From contig JAADIQ010000090.1 of NCBI GenBank assembly GCA_013151255.1, positions 1-64,000 on the forward strand: a stretch of 64,000 bases of DNA. Reading direction: 5' to 3'. Positions 1 to 9,712 of the stretch are shown one piece after another. Positions within the stretch are counted from its first letter, which is position 1. Every line of letters starts with the position of its first letter. The translations under genes and the position numbers were made by a program. The stretch is from Alphaproteobacteria bacterium (lineage in GTDB: Bacteria > Pseudomonadota > Alphaproteobacteria > Caulobacterales > Parvularculaceae). The notes beneath the pieces are model-generated. The model was not told the origin of the DNA. It searched no databases and saw nothing but the letters and a program-made list of their open reading frames with translations.

Positions 1-975
1 GGTGATTGTCGGCTGCACCAGTGCGGCGGTCATAATCTCGCGGCGCAGCTGATCTTTTTTCGCCGCCGCATCGGTTGCGTCCTGCTCCAGCTTGGCGAGC
101 AGCGTCGGTTTGATCCGCGGCGCCGGCGTCTTACGGTAAAGCGCGGCGACCAGCATGGGTTTGCGTTTGATGGAGGCGAAGGCTTTGTTGAGAATATCGC
201 GCATATGCCGGTCGCGGCTGCGCGATGTGCGCCCGCCAAGGACAACGCCGATAAGCCGGTTGTCACCCTTCACCGCCGTGGTCACCAGGTTGAAGCCGGA
301 GCGGCGGGTATAGCCGGTTTTGATCCCGTCGGCGCCGCTATAGGTTTTGACCAGCCGGTTATGCGAGGCATAGGTGCGCCCGCCCCAGGTAAAGCTCTTG
401 GCGCTGAAATAATGATAATATTGCGGGAAATCCTGCAACACGCGCTGGCCGAGGACGGCCATGTCGCGCGCGGTGGTGACCTGTTTGGAATTGGGCAGGC
501 CTGAAGCGTTGCGAAACCGCGTCCGGCTCATGCCGAGCGAACGCGCCTTGGCGGTCATCTTTTTGGCGAACCGCCATTCGGAACCGGAGATATGTTCGGC
601 GACAACCGCGGCGACGTCATTGGCGGATTTCACCACCAGCGCTTCAATCGCGGTTTCAACCTCAATCGTTGAACCTGCCTTGAGGCCAAGCTTAGACGGC
701 GGCTGTCCGGCGGCGCGGGCGGAGACTTTGAGTTTTGATTGCAGCGTTAACTCGCCGGCGTCCAGTTCCTCAAACAACAGATAGAGCGTCATCATCTTGG
801 TTAAGGAAGCCGGATAGCGCCGCGCAGTGGAATAGCGGTCGAACAAAACGTCGCCCGTGTCGGCGTGGATCACATAGGCGGCGTATTTGGAATTGGCATG
901 GGCCGGCGCGCTAAAAATCCCCGCGAGCGCGAGCATCGCCCCGAGAATGATTACACAACGAAAAACCCAGCCCAT
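1..975 (-). CDS. Serine-type D-alanyl-D-alanine carboxypeptidase (partial, 3' end outside window)
   Basis: Reverse-strand reading frame from ATG at 975: MGWVFRCVIILGAMLALAGIFSAPAHANSKYAAYVIHADTGDVLFDRYSTARRYPASLTKMMTLYLLFEEL..., with signal peptide, SLTK (SxxK), S-A-N (SxN) and KTG (GIKTGYT) motifs. Absent from the ORF track because it runs off the left edge. Confidence 0.9.
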   Translation of the reverse strand, partial: MGWVFRCVIILGAMLALAGIFSAPAHANSKYAAYVIHADTGDVLFDRYSTARRYPASLTKMMTLYLLFEELDAGELTLQSKLKVSARAAGQPPSKLGLKAGSTIEVETAIEALVVKSANDVAAVVAEHISGSEWRFAKKMTAKARSLGMSRTRFRNASGLPNSKQVTTARDMAVLGQRVLQDFPQYYHYFSAKSFTWGGRTYASHNRLVKTYSGADGIKTGYTRRSGFNLVTTAVKGDNRLIGVVLGGRTSRSRDRHMRDILNKAFASIKRKPMLVAALYRKTPAPRIKPTLLAKLEQDATDAAAKKDQLRREIMTAALVQPTIT

Positions 976-1192
976 TTAACGACCCTCGCCCATTCCGGCA
1001 TGTATTTCAATATTTCGAGCAACGCCGCCCCGAAAAACTATGCGCCCGCCAACCCGGAACTCAGATTTGAGCCCGACCAGGGCCCTGACAGAGCAAGGCC
1101 CATGCCGCGAGGGCGCATCAGCGATCAGAGAATGCAATTGCGTGGTAAACGCTTCGTTAACGACAAATTCACATTAAACCTGTCCAAATATT

Positions 1193-1255
1193 ATTGTGCG
1201 CCGCAACATAATCCTTGACAACCTGAGGGTGCATGCATATGTTGCATTGCACAAT
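1193..1255. promoter_or_regulatory. Pair of ATTGTGCNNNGCAACA sites (PhaR-like) upstream of phasin gene
   Basis: 1193-1208 ATTGTGCGCCGCAACA on + strand; 1240-1255 TGTTGCATTGCACAAT, which is ATTGTGCAATGCAACA on - strand. 13/16 identical, differing only in the central 3 nt. Confidence 0.55.
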
Positions 1256-1315
1256 ACGTAGTTGATCGTAAAATAACAATAAAATCAAATCGCTACGTTA
1301 TTTGACATTCAGGAG

Positions 1316-1768
1316 ATGAACATGACCACGACGAAAAAAACTGCAGACACAACGACTCCCTTTGAAACCATGACGGCGATCAATCCGGACACATTCAAGG
1401 CTGGGTATGAAAAATTCGCTGAAAGCATGGCTGCGATGGCTGATTTCCAAAAGGGATCGCTTGAAGCGATGATGGCTTCCGCCAGCGCATTTGCCAAAGG
1501 CGCAGAAAAACTGGCGGCTGAGCAGTCTGAATTTTTCAAAACTGCGTATGAAACCAGCGTTGAGACCGCAAAAGCGGCCACCAGCGCCAAGAGCCCTCAG
1601 GAATCGATTGAAATCAATAGCGATTACGCCCGCGGCGCTATGGAAAAAAATCTTGGCCAGGCCAGCAAGGTTGCTGATTTGTGGATTGAAACCACCAAGC
1701 AAACAGTTGAGCCTTTGACGGTGCGCTACAGCGAAATGGTTGAAAAAATTCAATCTTTCCGCCCGTAA
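1316..1768 (+). CDS. Phasin family protein
   Basis: 150 aa, acidic/helical, TFKAGYEKFAESMAAMADFQKGSLEAMMASASAFAKGAEKLAAEQSEFFKTAYE... typical of alphaproteobacterial phasins. Confidence 0.85.
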   Translation: MNMTTTKKTADTTTPFETMTAINPDTFKAGYEKFAESMAAMADFQKGSLEAMMASASAFAKGAEKLAAEQSEFFKTAYETSVETAKAATSAKSPQESIEINSDYARGAMEKNLGQASKVADLWIETTKQTVEPLTVRYSEMVEKIQSFRP

Positions 1769-1822
1769 CAGCGACAAAAGTCTCTAACAGTTTCAGTTAG
1801 TTGCGTATCTGCGTAACGGAAT

Positions 1823-1850
1823 ACCCGGCGGGCGACCGCCGGGTTTTTTG
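1823..1850 (+). terminator. Rho-independent terminator after phasin gene
   Basis: CCCGGCGG-GCGA-CCGCCGGG followed by TTTTTT. Confidence 0.85.
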
Positions 1851-2025
1851 TTGGCTGGGTTTTGGCGTGCGCCGCGCAGGGGATAAAAAGATTGTGATTT
1901 CGGTTTTCTCAATTGGAAAATATGAATTTGCGTCTTTTCAACCAAATACGGTTACTTATCTTAAAGCTAACCCGTTGGCGTAGATTGCTGCGTTGCAACG
2001 GAACTGCTCAAGGGTATGAACGAGA

Positions 2026-2364
2026 ATGATGTCTGACGACCACGACCATGACGACGACCGCGCCCCCGGCCAGGGGGTTGGCGTTGTCTCTAAGACGGCG
2101 CCGAAAACCAAGCGTCCATCGCTTTACAAAGTGATGCTCCTCAACGACGATTATACGCCTCAGGAATTCGTCGTCTGGCTGCTTCAGGCGGTATTCAAGC
2201 GGGCGCCGGAGGAGGCGATGCGGATAATGATGCATGTCCACAATAGCGGCGTCGGGATTTGCGGCGTCTATACCTATGAGGTCGCGGAAACCAAAGTGGT
2301 GCAGGTGATGGAGCTGTCGCGGCGCAACCAGCATCCGCTGCAATGTATGATGGAACGGGAGTAA
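2026..2364 (+). CDS. clpS: ATP-dependent Clp protease adaptor ClpS
   Basis: 112 aa; [20 protein letters not shown]...[20 protein letters not shown] core, immediately upstream of clpA. Confidence 0.95.
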   Translation: MMSDDHDHDDDRAPGQGVGVVSKTAPKTKRPSLYKVMLLNDDYTPQEFVVWLLQAVFKRAPEEAMRIMMHVHNSGVGICGVYTYEVAETKVVQVMELSRRNQHPLQCMMERE

Positions 2365-2365
2365 A

Positions 2366-4690
2366 GTGGCGTCTTTCAGTAGTAGTCTTGATGAAGCCCT
2401 ACACAGAGCGATCGCCCTGGCGACCGAGCGCGACCACGAGCTTGCAACGCTGGAACATCTGCTGCTGGCCCTGACCGAAGACCAGGACGCGGCTGCCGTC
2501 ATGCGCGCCTGCAATGTCGATATCGAGCTTCTTAGCCGCCAGCTTTACGAGTTTATCGAAAACGAGCTTGCCAATCCGCAACGCGAAAACGATGAGCAGG
2601 CAAAACCAACGGCGAGCTTCCAGCGGGTTATTCAGCGGTCGGTCATTCACGTACAATCGTCGGGCCGTGAAGAGGTGACCGGCGCGAATGTGCTGGTGGC
2701 GTTGTTTGCCGAGCGCGAGTCCCACGCCGCGCATTTCCTTCAGGACCAGGACATGACGCGCTTTGATGCGGTGAATTACATCTCGCACGGGCTGGCCAAA
2801 CGCCCGGGCGAGGCGCAACCGAAAACCCCGCGCGGCGTTAGCGACGATCCCGAACAGCAGAGCAAAAACCAAAGCGCGCTTGAAGCTTATTGCGTTGACC
2901 TGAACGCCAAAGCGCGCGCTGGAAAAATCGATCCGCTGATCGGGCGTGAAGCTGAGGTTGAGCGTTCCATTCAGGTGCTTTGCCGCCGGCGCAAGAACAA
3001 TCCGCTGCTGGTCGGAGACCCCGGCGTCGGCAAGACCGCCATCGCCGAAGGGCTGGCGCTGAAAATCGTCGACGAAGACGTGCCGGAAGTCCTGGAAAAT
3101 TCTACCATTTTCGCCCTCGACATGGGCTCGCTCCTGGCCGGCACGCGCTATCGCGGGGACTTTGAAGAGCGCATCAAAGCGGTGCTGAAGGAAATGGAAG
3201 ACCATGACGATGCGATTTTGTTTATCGACGAAATCCACACCGTGGTCGGCGCCGGCGCCACATCCGGCGGCGCGATGGATGCGTCCAATCTTCTAAAACC
3301 GGCGCTGCAATCGGGTTCGCTGCGCTGCATGGGCTCAACCACCTATAAGGAATTCCGCCAGCATTTTGAAAAAGACCGCGCGCTGGCCCGGCGTTTTCAG
3401 AAAATTGATGTTGTCGAGCCGTCGATGGAAGACACGGTTAAAATCCTCGCCGGGTTGCAGCCGTATTTTGAAGAGCATCATAAAATAACGTATACGGATG
3501 AAGCCATCCGCGCCGCCGCCGAGTTGTCGTCGAAATATATGTCGGACCGTAAATTGCCGGATAAAGCGATTGACGTCATTGACGAGGCTGGCGCACGGCA
3601 GATGTTGTTCCCGGCTGATGAACGCAAAAAAATCATCGATACCTTGGAGATTGAAGAAGTGATCGCCAAGATGGCGCGCATTCCGCCGCGCTCGGTGTCG
3701 AAATCCGATACCGAACGCTTACAAAAACTCGGCGAAGAATTGCGCCGGGTGGTGTTCGGGCAGGGCGAGGCGATTGACCAGCTTGCCGCCGCGATCAAAC
3801 TGTCGCGCGCCGGTTTGCGCGAGCCTGAAAAACCGATTGGCTCATATCTGTTTGCGGGCCCCACGGGCGTTGGCAAAACCGAGGTCGCAAAACAGCTGGC
3901 GCTGGCCACCGGGGTTGAGCTTGTTCGCTTTGACATGTCGGAATATATGGAGCGCCACACCGTCTCTCGGTTGATCGGCGCGCCGCCGGGCTATGTTGGG
4001 TTTGACCAGGGTGGATTGCTAACCGACGCCATCAGCCAGCATCCGCATTCGGTGTTGCTGCTTGACGAAATTGAAAAAGCCCATCCGGAGATTTTCAATA
4101 TTCTCCTGCAAGTGATGGACAACGGCCAGCTTACCGACACCAATGGCCGCAAGGTCGATTTCCGCAATGTCATCCTTATCATGACGACCAATGCGGGTGC
4201 TGCCGATGCTGCGAAATTTGCAATCGGTTTTGCCGGCGGCAAGAAGTCCGATGAAACCGATGTTGCGATCACGCGGATGTTCTCACCGGAGTTTCGCAAT
4301 CGTCTCGATGCGACGATCCATTTTGCCGGCCTGTCAGCGGAGATTATCCACCGCATCGTTGAGAAGTTCGTATTGCAGCTCGAAGTCCAACTCGCCGATC
4401 GCGGCGTGACGTTTGAATTGTCTGAAGAGGCGACAACCTGGCTTGCCGAGCGCGGCTTCGACGATGAGATGGGCGCGCGCCCGTTGGCGCGGATTATTCA
4501 AGAGCACATCAAGAAGCCGATTGCCGATGAAATTCTCTTTGGCAGCCTAAAAAATGGCGGCCTCGTCAAGGTGATGCGCGACCCGAAGGATAAGTCGAAA
4601 CTGGCGTTTGAATATCTCGCCGATCCCGAAAAGGACGCACCATCAAAAGACGGCGGCGGCGGGACCAGCGTCCCGGCGCTGGTGGAGTAG
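2366..4690 (+). CDS. clpA: ATP-dependent Clp protease ATP-binding subunit ClpA
   Basis: 774 aa; Clp N domain, two AAA+ modules ([28 protein letters not shown]), adjacent to clpS. Confidence 0.97.
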   Translation: MASFSSSLDEALHRAIALATERDHELATLEHLLLALTEDQDAAAVMRACNVDIELLSRQLYEFIENELANPQRENDEQAKPTASFQRVIQRSVIHVQSSGREEVTGANVLVALFAERESHAAHFLQDQDMTRFDAVNYISHGLAKRPGEAQPKTPRGVSDDPEQQSKNQSALEAYCVDLNAKARAGKIDPLIGREAEVERSIQVLCRRRKNNPLLVGDPGVGKTAIAEGLALKIVDEDVPEVLENSTIFALDMGSLLAGTRYRGDFEERIKAVLKEMEDHDDAILFIDEIHTVVGAGATSGGAMDASNLLKPALQSGSLRCMGSTTYKEFRQHFEKDRALARRFQKIDVVEPSMEDTVKILAGLQPYFEEHHKITYTDEAIRAAAELSSKYMSDRKLPDKAIDVIDEAGARQMLFPADERKKIIDTLEIEEVIAKMARIPPRSVSKSDTERLQKLGEELRRVVFGQGEAIDQLAAAIKLSRAGLREPEKPIGSYLFAGPTGVGKTEVAKQLALATGVELVRFDMSEYMERHTVSRLIGAPPGYVGFDQGGLLTDAISQHPHSVLLLDEIEKAHPEIFNILLQVMDNGQLTDTNGRKVDFRNVILIMTTNAGAADAAKFAIGFAGGKKSDETDVAITRMFSPEFRNRLDATIHFAGLSAEIIHRIVEKFVLQLEVQLADRGVTFELSEEATTWLAERGFDDEMGARPLARIIQEHIKKPIADEILFGSLKNGGLVKVMRDPKDKSKLAFEYLADPEKDAPSKDGGGGTSVPALVE

Positions 4691-4731
4691 CGCGGAAGCT
4701 AAGCACGCTGCCTGACGCTATGGGCCAAACA

Positions 4732-4774
4732 CAAAAACCCCGGCGCATTTTCGATAATGCGCCGGGGTTTTATT
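4732..4774. terminator. Bidirectional terminator between clpA and the Flp pilin gene
   Basis: AAAAACCCCGGCGCATT-TTCGAT-AATGCGCCGGGGTTTT between convergent genes. Confidence 0.85.
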
Positions 4775-4812
4775 ATTTGAAGAAGCTTTGCGGCCTGGCC
4801 GCCAGATTACTT

Positions 4813-5262
4813 TTACTTATGTTTTTTGCTTTTCTTTTTCTTGCCCTTCTTGTTCTTCTTGCCTTTTTTATTTTTCTTCGGCTTTTTACCTTTTGGGCTG
4901 CCATTGCCGCTGCCAGAGGCGCTGCTTTTGCCGCCGCCGCCACTGTTGTTGCCTGCGCTCCCGCCGCCCGCTGCGGCGCCGCTGCCGCCTGCCGCTCCGT
5001 TGTCGCCGCCGGCGCCGTCACCACTTCCGCCTCCGCCATTGTTGGCGCTATCGCCAGTAATGGACGCGTTCATCCCCATCAGAGCGCTGCTTGTCGCCAT
5101 GCCAACCTGGCCGACGGACACGATTGTAGCGCCGGCAATCAATGCGGCCACCAGCGCATATTCAACAGCGCTCAGCCCGGATTGGTCGCGCGAGAAATCG
5201 CCAAGCTTTTTGAACAAACGAAATCGTCTCTCGGTTTTTGGGGTCCGCATAACAAAACTCAT
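4813..5262 (-). CDS. Flp/Fap-type pilin with Gly/Ser/Asn-rich and Lys-rich C-terminal extension
   Basis: 149 aa; DQSGLSAVEYALVAALIAGATIVSVGQVG matches the Flp prepilin motif (G|xxxxEY), followed by a low-complexity NGGGGSGDGAGGDN... segment and KGKKPKKNKKGKKNKKGKKKKSKKHK. Confidence 0.8.
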   Translation of the reverse strand: MSFVMRTPKTERRFRLFKKLGDFSRDQSGLSAVEYALVAALIAGATIVSVGQVGMATSSALMGMNASITGDSANNGGGGSGDGAGGDNGAAGGSGAAAGGGSAGNNSGGGGKSSASGSGNGSPKGKKPKKNKKGKKNKKGKKKKSKKHK

Positions 5263-5503
5263 CCCTTATAATCTGTACGACGCTGGCCGCAGGCATATCA
5301 GCTCACAAACCGGCAAACATAAAAGGCCGGAATTACATAAAAATTCTCTTAAATTTGGAATAGTTTTTCAACAGCTATAAAAATGTAATCTCTATAAAGA
5401 GGATACACAGTGAATTATCTGTTTACCAAGTTCTAAAAGGCGAAATTTACGTCGCCGTGTCTTTGTGACGACGACGATATTGACGGCTTTTACCTAAAGG
5501 ACA

Positions 5504-5540
5504 TAAAAAACCGCCGCGGGGGATGGAGCCGCGGCGGTCT
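5504..5540 (-). terminator. Rho-independent terminator downstream of DM13 protein gene
   Basis: On - strand ACCGCCGCGG-ctccatccc-CCGCGGCGGTTTTTT. Confidence 0.8.
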
Positions 5541-5587
5541 CTTCGATCAGCGCTCGGGGAGGGGGCATGAGCGCCTTTGTAATTTCG

Positions 5588-6034
5588 TTATCTAAGGTCG
5601 GCTGCGCTCCAAAGCTTGGCGTATGCCTCGCAGTGAATCAGGATCGATTTGAAGTCAGCAAAATCAATGCCTTCAGGAATTTCATAAATCTGCTCGCCTG
5701 ACCGGCTTGTCAGCGGCGCGATCAACACCGAGCCGTTCGCGGCGTTGCGGCCATTGGTGTCTTTGGCTGCGAGCGGCGACAGAAAAATCTTGAGATCAGG
5801 CGCCTTGCGGGTTTTGAAATCCGCGGAAAGTTTGACGAAAGTCTTGTCGCCTTCGGAAAAGATTTCCCATGTGCCGGAGGATTTGAACGATTTCTTGGTC
5901 CAGACGCCTGAGAAAAGTAACTCTGACGCTTTGGTTGCAACCGCAGTGTCTGCCGCGAATGCCGGAGCGCTTACCGCTCCAAGCGTTAGGGCGATAGCGG
6001 CGATTCCACTTAAAATAATAAATCGTTTTCTCAT
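5588..6034 (-). CDS. DM13 domain-containing exported protein
   Basis: Start chosen at MRKRFIILSGIAAIALTLGAVSAPAFA (signal peptide) rather than the track start 6103; FSGVWTKKSFKSSGTWEIF...ADFKTRKAPDLKIFLSPL...FADFKSILIHCEAYAKLWSAADL resembles DM13. Confidence 0.75.
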   Translation of the reverse strand: MRKRFIILSGIAAIALTLGAVSAPAFAADTAVATKASELLFSGVWTKKSFKSSGTWEIFSEGDKTFVKLSADFKTRKAPDLKIFLSPLAAKDTNGRNAANGSVLIAPLTSRSGEQIYEIPEGIDFADFKSILIHCEAYAKLWSAADLR

Positions 6035-6171
6035 ATCCGCTCTCAACAGGCCAATCTTGTCTGTGTGCATACATAGATAAACGGTCTCGCCGCTCACCGG
6101 CAAAACACGAGCCCGAGAGCATGGTGACGATAGCGTGAAGGGGGCGTGAGACAGGTGTGAGGAGGGCGTGA

Positions 6172-6606
6172 TTAAAGCGCGGCGCGGATTTTTGCGGCGA
6201 CCTTTTCAAGGCTTTGCGTATCTGCCGGACCGCCGGAAGCGTGGGCGCCAAGTTCGCGCCCTTCATAGACGGGGATGATATGAAAATGCAGATGGTAGAC
6301 GGTTTGCCCCGCCGGCGCGCCGTTAAACTGCGCAATGCGAATGCCGTCGGGCGTCAAACCATCCCTGACGGCGCGCGCCAGTTTTTGAACCGCCGCCGTC
6401 AAGGTTGCCAGAACGTCGGCGTCAACATCAAACAGATTGGTCGCCGTCGCCTGTTTATGAATGACCAGGCAATGGCCCTCGCTTTGCGGGAACACGTCCA
6501 TAAAAGCGAGGATGGCGTCGGTCTCGAACAGTTTTACGCAAGGAATGTCGCCGCGGATGATTTTGGCGAAGATGTTGTCCGGATCATACTGCGCCTCAAG
6601 GCTCAT
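6172..6606 (-). CDS. HIT family protein
   Basis: 144 aa with histidine triad HLHFHIIP and IIRGDIPCVKLFETD start typical of HIT/Hint hydrolases. Confidence 0.93.
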   Translation of the reverse strand: MSLEAQYDPDNIFAKIIRGDIPCVKLFETDAILAFMDVFPQSEGHCLVIHKQATATNLFDVDADVLATLTAAVQKLARAVRDGLTPDGIRIAQFNGAPAGQTVYHLHFHIIPVYEGRELGAHASGGPADTQSLEKVAAKIRAAL

Positions 6607-6836
6607 TCCTGGTCTCCATCATCAAGCGCGGCGCCGCCGCTCTCCGCATTGGCCAAGAGTGTCAGCGCCTCTGCTTCCTGCGCCACAGGCACGGCGATGC
6701 GCACGCCACCAGTGACAACCGGGAGAACGGCGTTAATCGCACCATCCATGAGTTCCGCGTCAATGCCGTGGGCGTTGAGAAAACCGACGATGATTTTGGC
6801 TTCCTGCAGGTTGTGCATGCGTTTGATGATTTTCAT
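6603..6836 (-). CDS. DUF2007-like small protein
   Basis: 77 aa, MHNLQEAKIIVGFLNAHGIDAELMDG...; stop overlaps the HIT gene start. Confidence 0.65.
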   Translation of the reverse strand: MKIIKRMHNLQEAKIIVGFLNAHGIDAELMDGAINAVLPVVTGGVRIAVPVAQEAEALTLLANAESGGAALDDGDQE

Positions 6837-6913
6837 TGGGGCTCGATTTCTGGCTGCGGACGGACAAACCCAGCATATGGCCTCGCGGCGCTTTGCTCAA
6901 CCGGCCTGATGCA

Positions 6914-7396
6914 CTACTGGCGGTCTCTTTGTCTGGCGCGGTCGCGAAGGTTTTCGAGCCAGATTTGATGGAACGTATGCATTTGGCGTGGCCGCATCAT
7001 GTGGCCAATCCGCGCCAGGAAGCCATTTTGCGTTTCTTCGGTGAGGACGTGGCAGCCTTGCGGCGTCGCGGTGATCAGCCATGCATGATAGACGTCAATC
7101 CCAAATGCATTGGCGCTCCAGGCGATGCGCTCATGGGGAACAAACTCCTCAACTGTCGTGTTGATGGTGACGCCGAAAGTTTTCCAGCGAAACCGCGCGC
7201 CGTATGTCAGCCGCCCATCTGGCGCATCCCTCACCACAACATTGGCGGCGTTGGGATACCAGTCCGGCCATTCGGACGCCTGCACCAGGCAATCCCAAAC
7301 CGCGGCCGGCGAGGCATCCATCGCCAGCTCATTTACAACGTGTACAGCGCAGTTCTCAGGCCGGTATCGCTCCGGCCAGTTTATCGTCGGCGTCAT
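6914..7396 (-). CDS. SRPBCC family protein
   Basis: ELAMDASPAAVWDCLVQASEWPDWYPNAANV...GARFRWKTFGVTINTTVEEFVPHERIAW, typical polyketide-cyclase-like fold. Confidence 0.8.
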   Translation of the reverse strand: MTPTINWPERYRPENCAVHVVNELAMDASPAAVWDCLVQASEWPDWYPNAANVVVRDAPDGRLTYGARFRWKTFGVTINTTVEEFVPHERIAWSANAFGIDVYHAWLITATPQGCHVLTEETQNGFLARIGHMMRPRQMHTFHQIWLENLRDRARQRDRQ

Positions 7397-8562
7397 CTTA
7401 TGGCGTCCCCATTTTTCTTAAACGGCGTGAACTGTTTTAAAGCTTCAATACCTTGGCCGGTCTGGTCGCGTTCGGCTTGTAAATAACGCGCAATCGCGTC
7501 ACGAAAGCTGCTATCTTCAATCCAGTGCGCGGAATAGGTGGCGACCGGTTCATAGCCTCTGGCGATTTTGTGCTCGCCCTGAGCGCCGGCTTCAACCCGC
7601 GCCAGGCCGCGTTCAATGGCGAAATCGATAGCCTGATAGTAGCAGATTTCAAAATGCAGGAACGGCGCGTCTTCGCTGCATCCCCAATAGCGCCCGTATA
7701 GCGTATCGCCGCCAATGAAGTTGAGGGCGCCGGCGACAGGCGCGCCGTCGCGTTCGGCGACGATGAACAACAGCTGCTCCGGCATATGTTCGGCGATCAG
7801 ATCAAAGAAGCTGCGCGTCAGATAGGGATGGCCCCATTTGCGCGCGCCGGTGTCCTGATAAAATTGCCACATCGCGTCCCAGTGGCGAGGCGTTATCTCC
7901 GCGCCGAGCAATCGCCGGATGACGAGCCCGTCCGCGAGGGCGCCGCGCCGCTCGCGGCGGATTGTTTTGCGTTTGCGCGATGAAAGCTGATCGAGGAAAT
8001 CGTCGAAGGATTTATAGTCGCGATTGAACCAATGATATTGCTCGCCGATGCGCGCCAGAAAACCGGCCTCGGCGAGGGTGTCTTGCTCTTGCTTGGAGAT
8101 AAAATTGACATGCAGGGAGGAGGCGCCGAGCTGCGCCGTCATCTGCCGCAAGGCTGACGCGAGGTTGCGTTTGGCGGCGGCGTCTTTGGCTAACAGGCGC
8201 GGGCCCGGAACCGGCGTGAACGGCGCGGCGCAAACCAGCTTCGGGTAATAGCGTCCGCCGGCGCGGGCGTAAGCATCCGCCCAATGATGATCGAACACAT
8301 ATTCGCCCTGGCTGTGGCCCTTGGCGTAAAGCGGCGCGGCGGCGACAATCTCGCCGCGTTCTTCCAGCAGGAGATGCAACGGCGCCCAGCCGGCTTCATG
8401 GGCAACGGATTTTGACGCCTCCAGCGCGGCGAGAAATTCATGCGCGACAAACGGATTGAACGGCGCGCCATGAGGGTTCGCCAACGCATTCCACACCGCC
8501 GGGTCAACCTCATTGATTGAGGAGACCGTGCGCGCCAGCAATGCGTCAGAGCCATCGGGCAT
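7393..8562 (-). CDS. GNAT/FemAB-like N-acyltransferase (COG3146-like)
   Basis: 389 aa; FLDQLSSRKRKTIRRERR, FYQDTGARKWGHPYLTRSFFDLI, GALNFIGGDTLYGRYWGCSED, LHFEICYYQAIDFAIERGLARVEAGAQGEHKIARGYEPV. Confidence 0.85.
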   Translation of the reverse strand: MPDGSDALLARTVSSINEVDPAVWNALANPHGAPFNPFVAHEFLAALEASKSVAHEAGWAPLHLLLEERGEIVAAAPLYAKGHSQGEYVFDHHWADAYARAGGRYYPKLVCAAPFTPVPGPRLLAKDAAAKRNLASALRQMTAQLGASSLHVNFISKQEQDTLAEAGFLARIGEQYHWFNRDYKSFDDFLDQLSSRKRKTIRRERRGALADGLVIRRLLGAEITPRHWDAMWQFYQDTGARKWGHPYLTRSFFDLIAEHMPEQLLFIVAERDGAPVAGALNFIGGDTLYGRYWGCSEDAPFLHFEICYYQAIDFAIERGLARVEAGAQGEHKIARGYEPVATYSAHWIEDSSFRDAIARYLQAERDQTGQGIEALKQFTPFKKNGDAIR

Positions 8563-9023
8563 TATTTAATCTCGAACACGCCGTCGACTTCAACCGCTGC
8601 ATCCATCGGCAGCGACGGCGCGCCGACTGCAGCGCGCGCATGACGTCCGCGCTCGCCAAACACCGCGACCATCAGATCGGAGGTTCCGTTGATGACTTTG
8701 GGTTGGCCGGTAAAATCATCGGTGCAGTTGACGAAGCCGCCCAGTTTCACGACGCGCACAACCCGGTCGAGATCGCCGCCGCAAGCCGCTTTCAGTTGCG
8801 CGATGAGGTTGACGCCGCAAGCATGCGCCGCCATCACGCCTTGCTCAACATCCAGCGCGCGCCCGAGCTTTCCAGTGATCAAGCCGTCCGGGCCAATCGA
8901 TACCTGGCCGGAAATAAACACCAGCTTGCCGCTGATGACATAAGGGACATAGTTGGCAACCGGCGCCGTCGGCTCGGGCAACACGATGCCAAGTTCGGCG
9001 AGCTGGTTTTCAATTTGCGACAT
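8562..9023 (-). CDS. RidA family protein
   Basis: 153 aa; GKLVFISGQVSIGPDG...GVNLIAQLKAACGGDLDRVVRVVKLGGFVN. Confidence 0.9.
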   Translation of the reverse strand: MSQIENQLAELGIVLPEPTAPVANYVPYVISGKLVFISGQVSIGPDGLITGKLGRALDVEQGVMAAHACGVNLIAQLKAACGGDLDRVVRVVKLGGFVNCTDDFTGQPKVINGTSDLMVAVFGERGRHARAAVGAPSLPMDAAVEVDGVFEIK

Positions 9024-9081
9024 GGGACATCCTTGCTGGTTGGGCGGTATTTTAGTTCACGGGACTACTATATCGAAACGG

Positions 9082-9513
9082 CTATTTATAGTCATTCACG
9101 AGTTCACCATCAGAAGATGCGTCAAACTGGGGAAGCGCGTCTTCGATCGCATAGAAATCGGCTTTCTCGCCAACATAAATATGCCCCATGGTGGTTAAAC
9201 CGGTTGGCCCGTCGAGTGAGCCGGCAATGATACCGGTGGCGTCCAGCTCAAAAGGTTCCCAGAACAGGCTGGATCCGCATTTGCGGCAAAATCCGCGATG
9301 CGCGACATCTGAGGTTTTATACCAGGCCAGGCCTTCGTCCGTGGTGATGGTGATGTTGGTTTTGCGCGCTTTGCTATGGGCGCCATAAACGCCGTGTAGT
9401 TTTTGACACATACTGCAATGGCAGTTCACGACATTGCGCAACGGCCCGCGCACTTCATATCTTACCGCCCCGCACAGGCAGCCGCCCGTGGTGATTTTGG
9501 CTGCATCTGACAT
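9082..9513 (-). CDS. GFA family (glutathione-dependent formaldehyde-activating-like) protein
   Basis: Start moved to MSDAAKITTGGCLCGAVRYEV; CHCSMCQKLHG and FCRKCGSSLFW Zn-ligand motifs. Confidence 0.9.
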   Translation of the reverse strand: MSDAAKITTGGCLCGAVRYEVRGPLRNVVNCHCSMCQKLHGVYGAHSKARKTNITITTDEGLAWYKTSDVAHRGFCRKCGSSLFWEPFELDATGIIAGSLDGPTGLTTMGHIYVGEKADFYAIEDALPQFDASSDGELVNDYK

Positions 9514-9614
9514 ATTGTCGTCTCCTGTTTTATTGTGATCGATATAGATGGGGCGGGGGTAAGGGATATGAAAGACCCGTATCAACAATCGACATCTTTA
9601 GCGGCGGCTATAGC

Positions 9615-9712
9615 GCCGGGCGAAAAAGTGGGAACCGGTTTTTCGCACTAAACGGCGTGCAGAAAAGACTCTAGATCATCGGGCGATTTCTTTTAAGCGC
9701 CCGATGATCTAG
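9615..9712. repeat. Composite intergenic palindromic repeat element
   Basis: GCGAAAAAGTGGGAACCGGTTTTTCGC inverted repeat, then perfect 15-bp inverted repeat CTAGATCATCGGGCG (9671-9685) / CGCCCGATGATCTAG (9698-9712) with 12-nt loop. Confidence 0.75.

Noticed and set aside
2399-4356. Long - strand ORFs within clpA (2399-3238, 3478-3960, 3991-4356)
   Set aside because: Antisense to a well-conserved gene; codon-shadow ORFs.
4720-5380. Several + strand ORFs (4720-5271, 4788-5060, 4826-5380) opposite the Flp pilin gene
   Set aside because: Antisense shadow ORFs created by low-complexity GC/Lys-rich sequence; no recognisable domain and the opposite strand has a clear prepilin motif.
5401-5440. 8-codon micro-ORF (GTGAATTATCTGTTTACCAAGTTCTAA) preceded by AGAGGA upstream of the pilin gene
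   Set aside because: Too short to support without transcript or conservation data.
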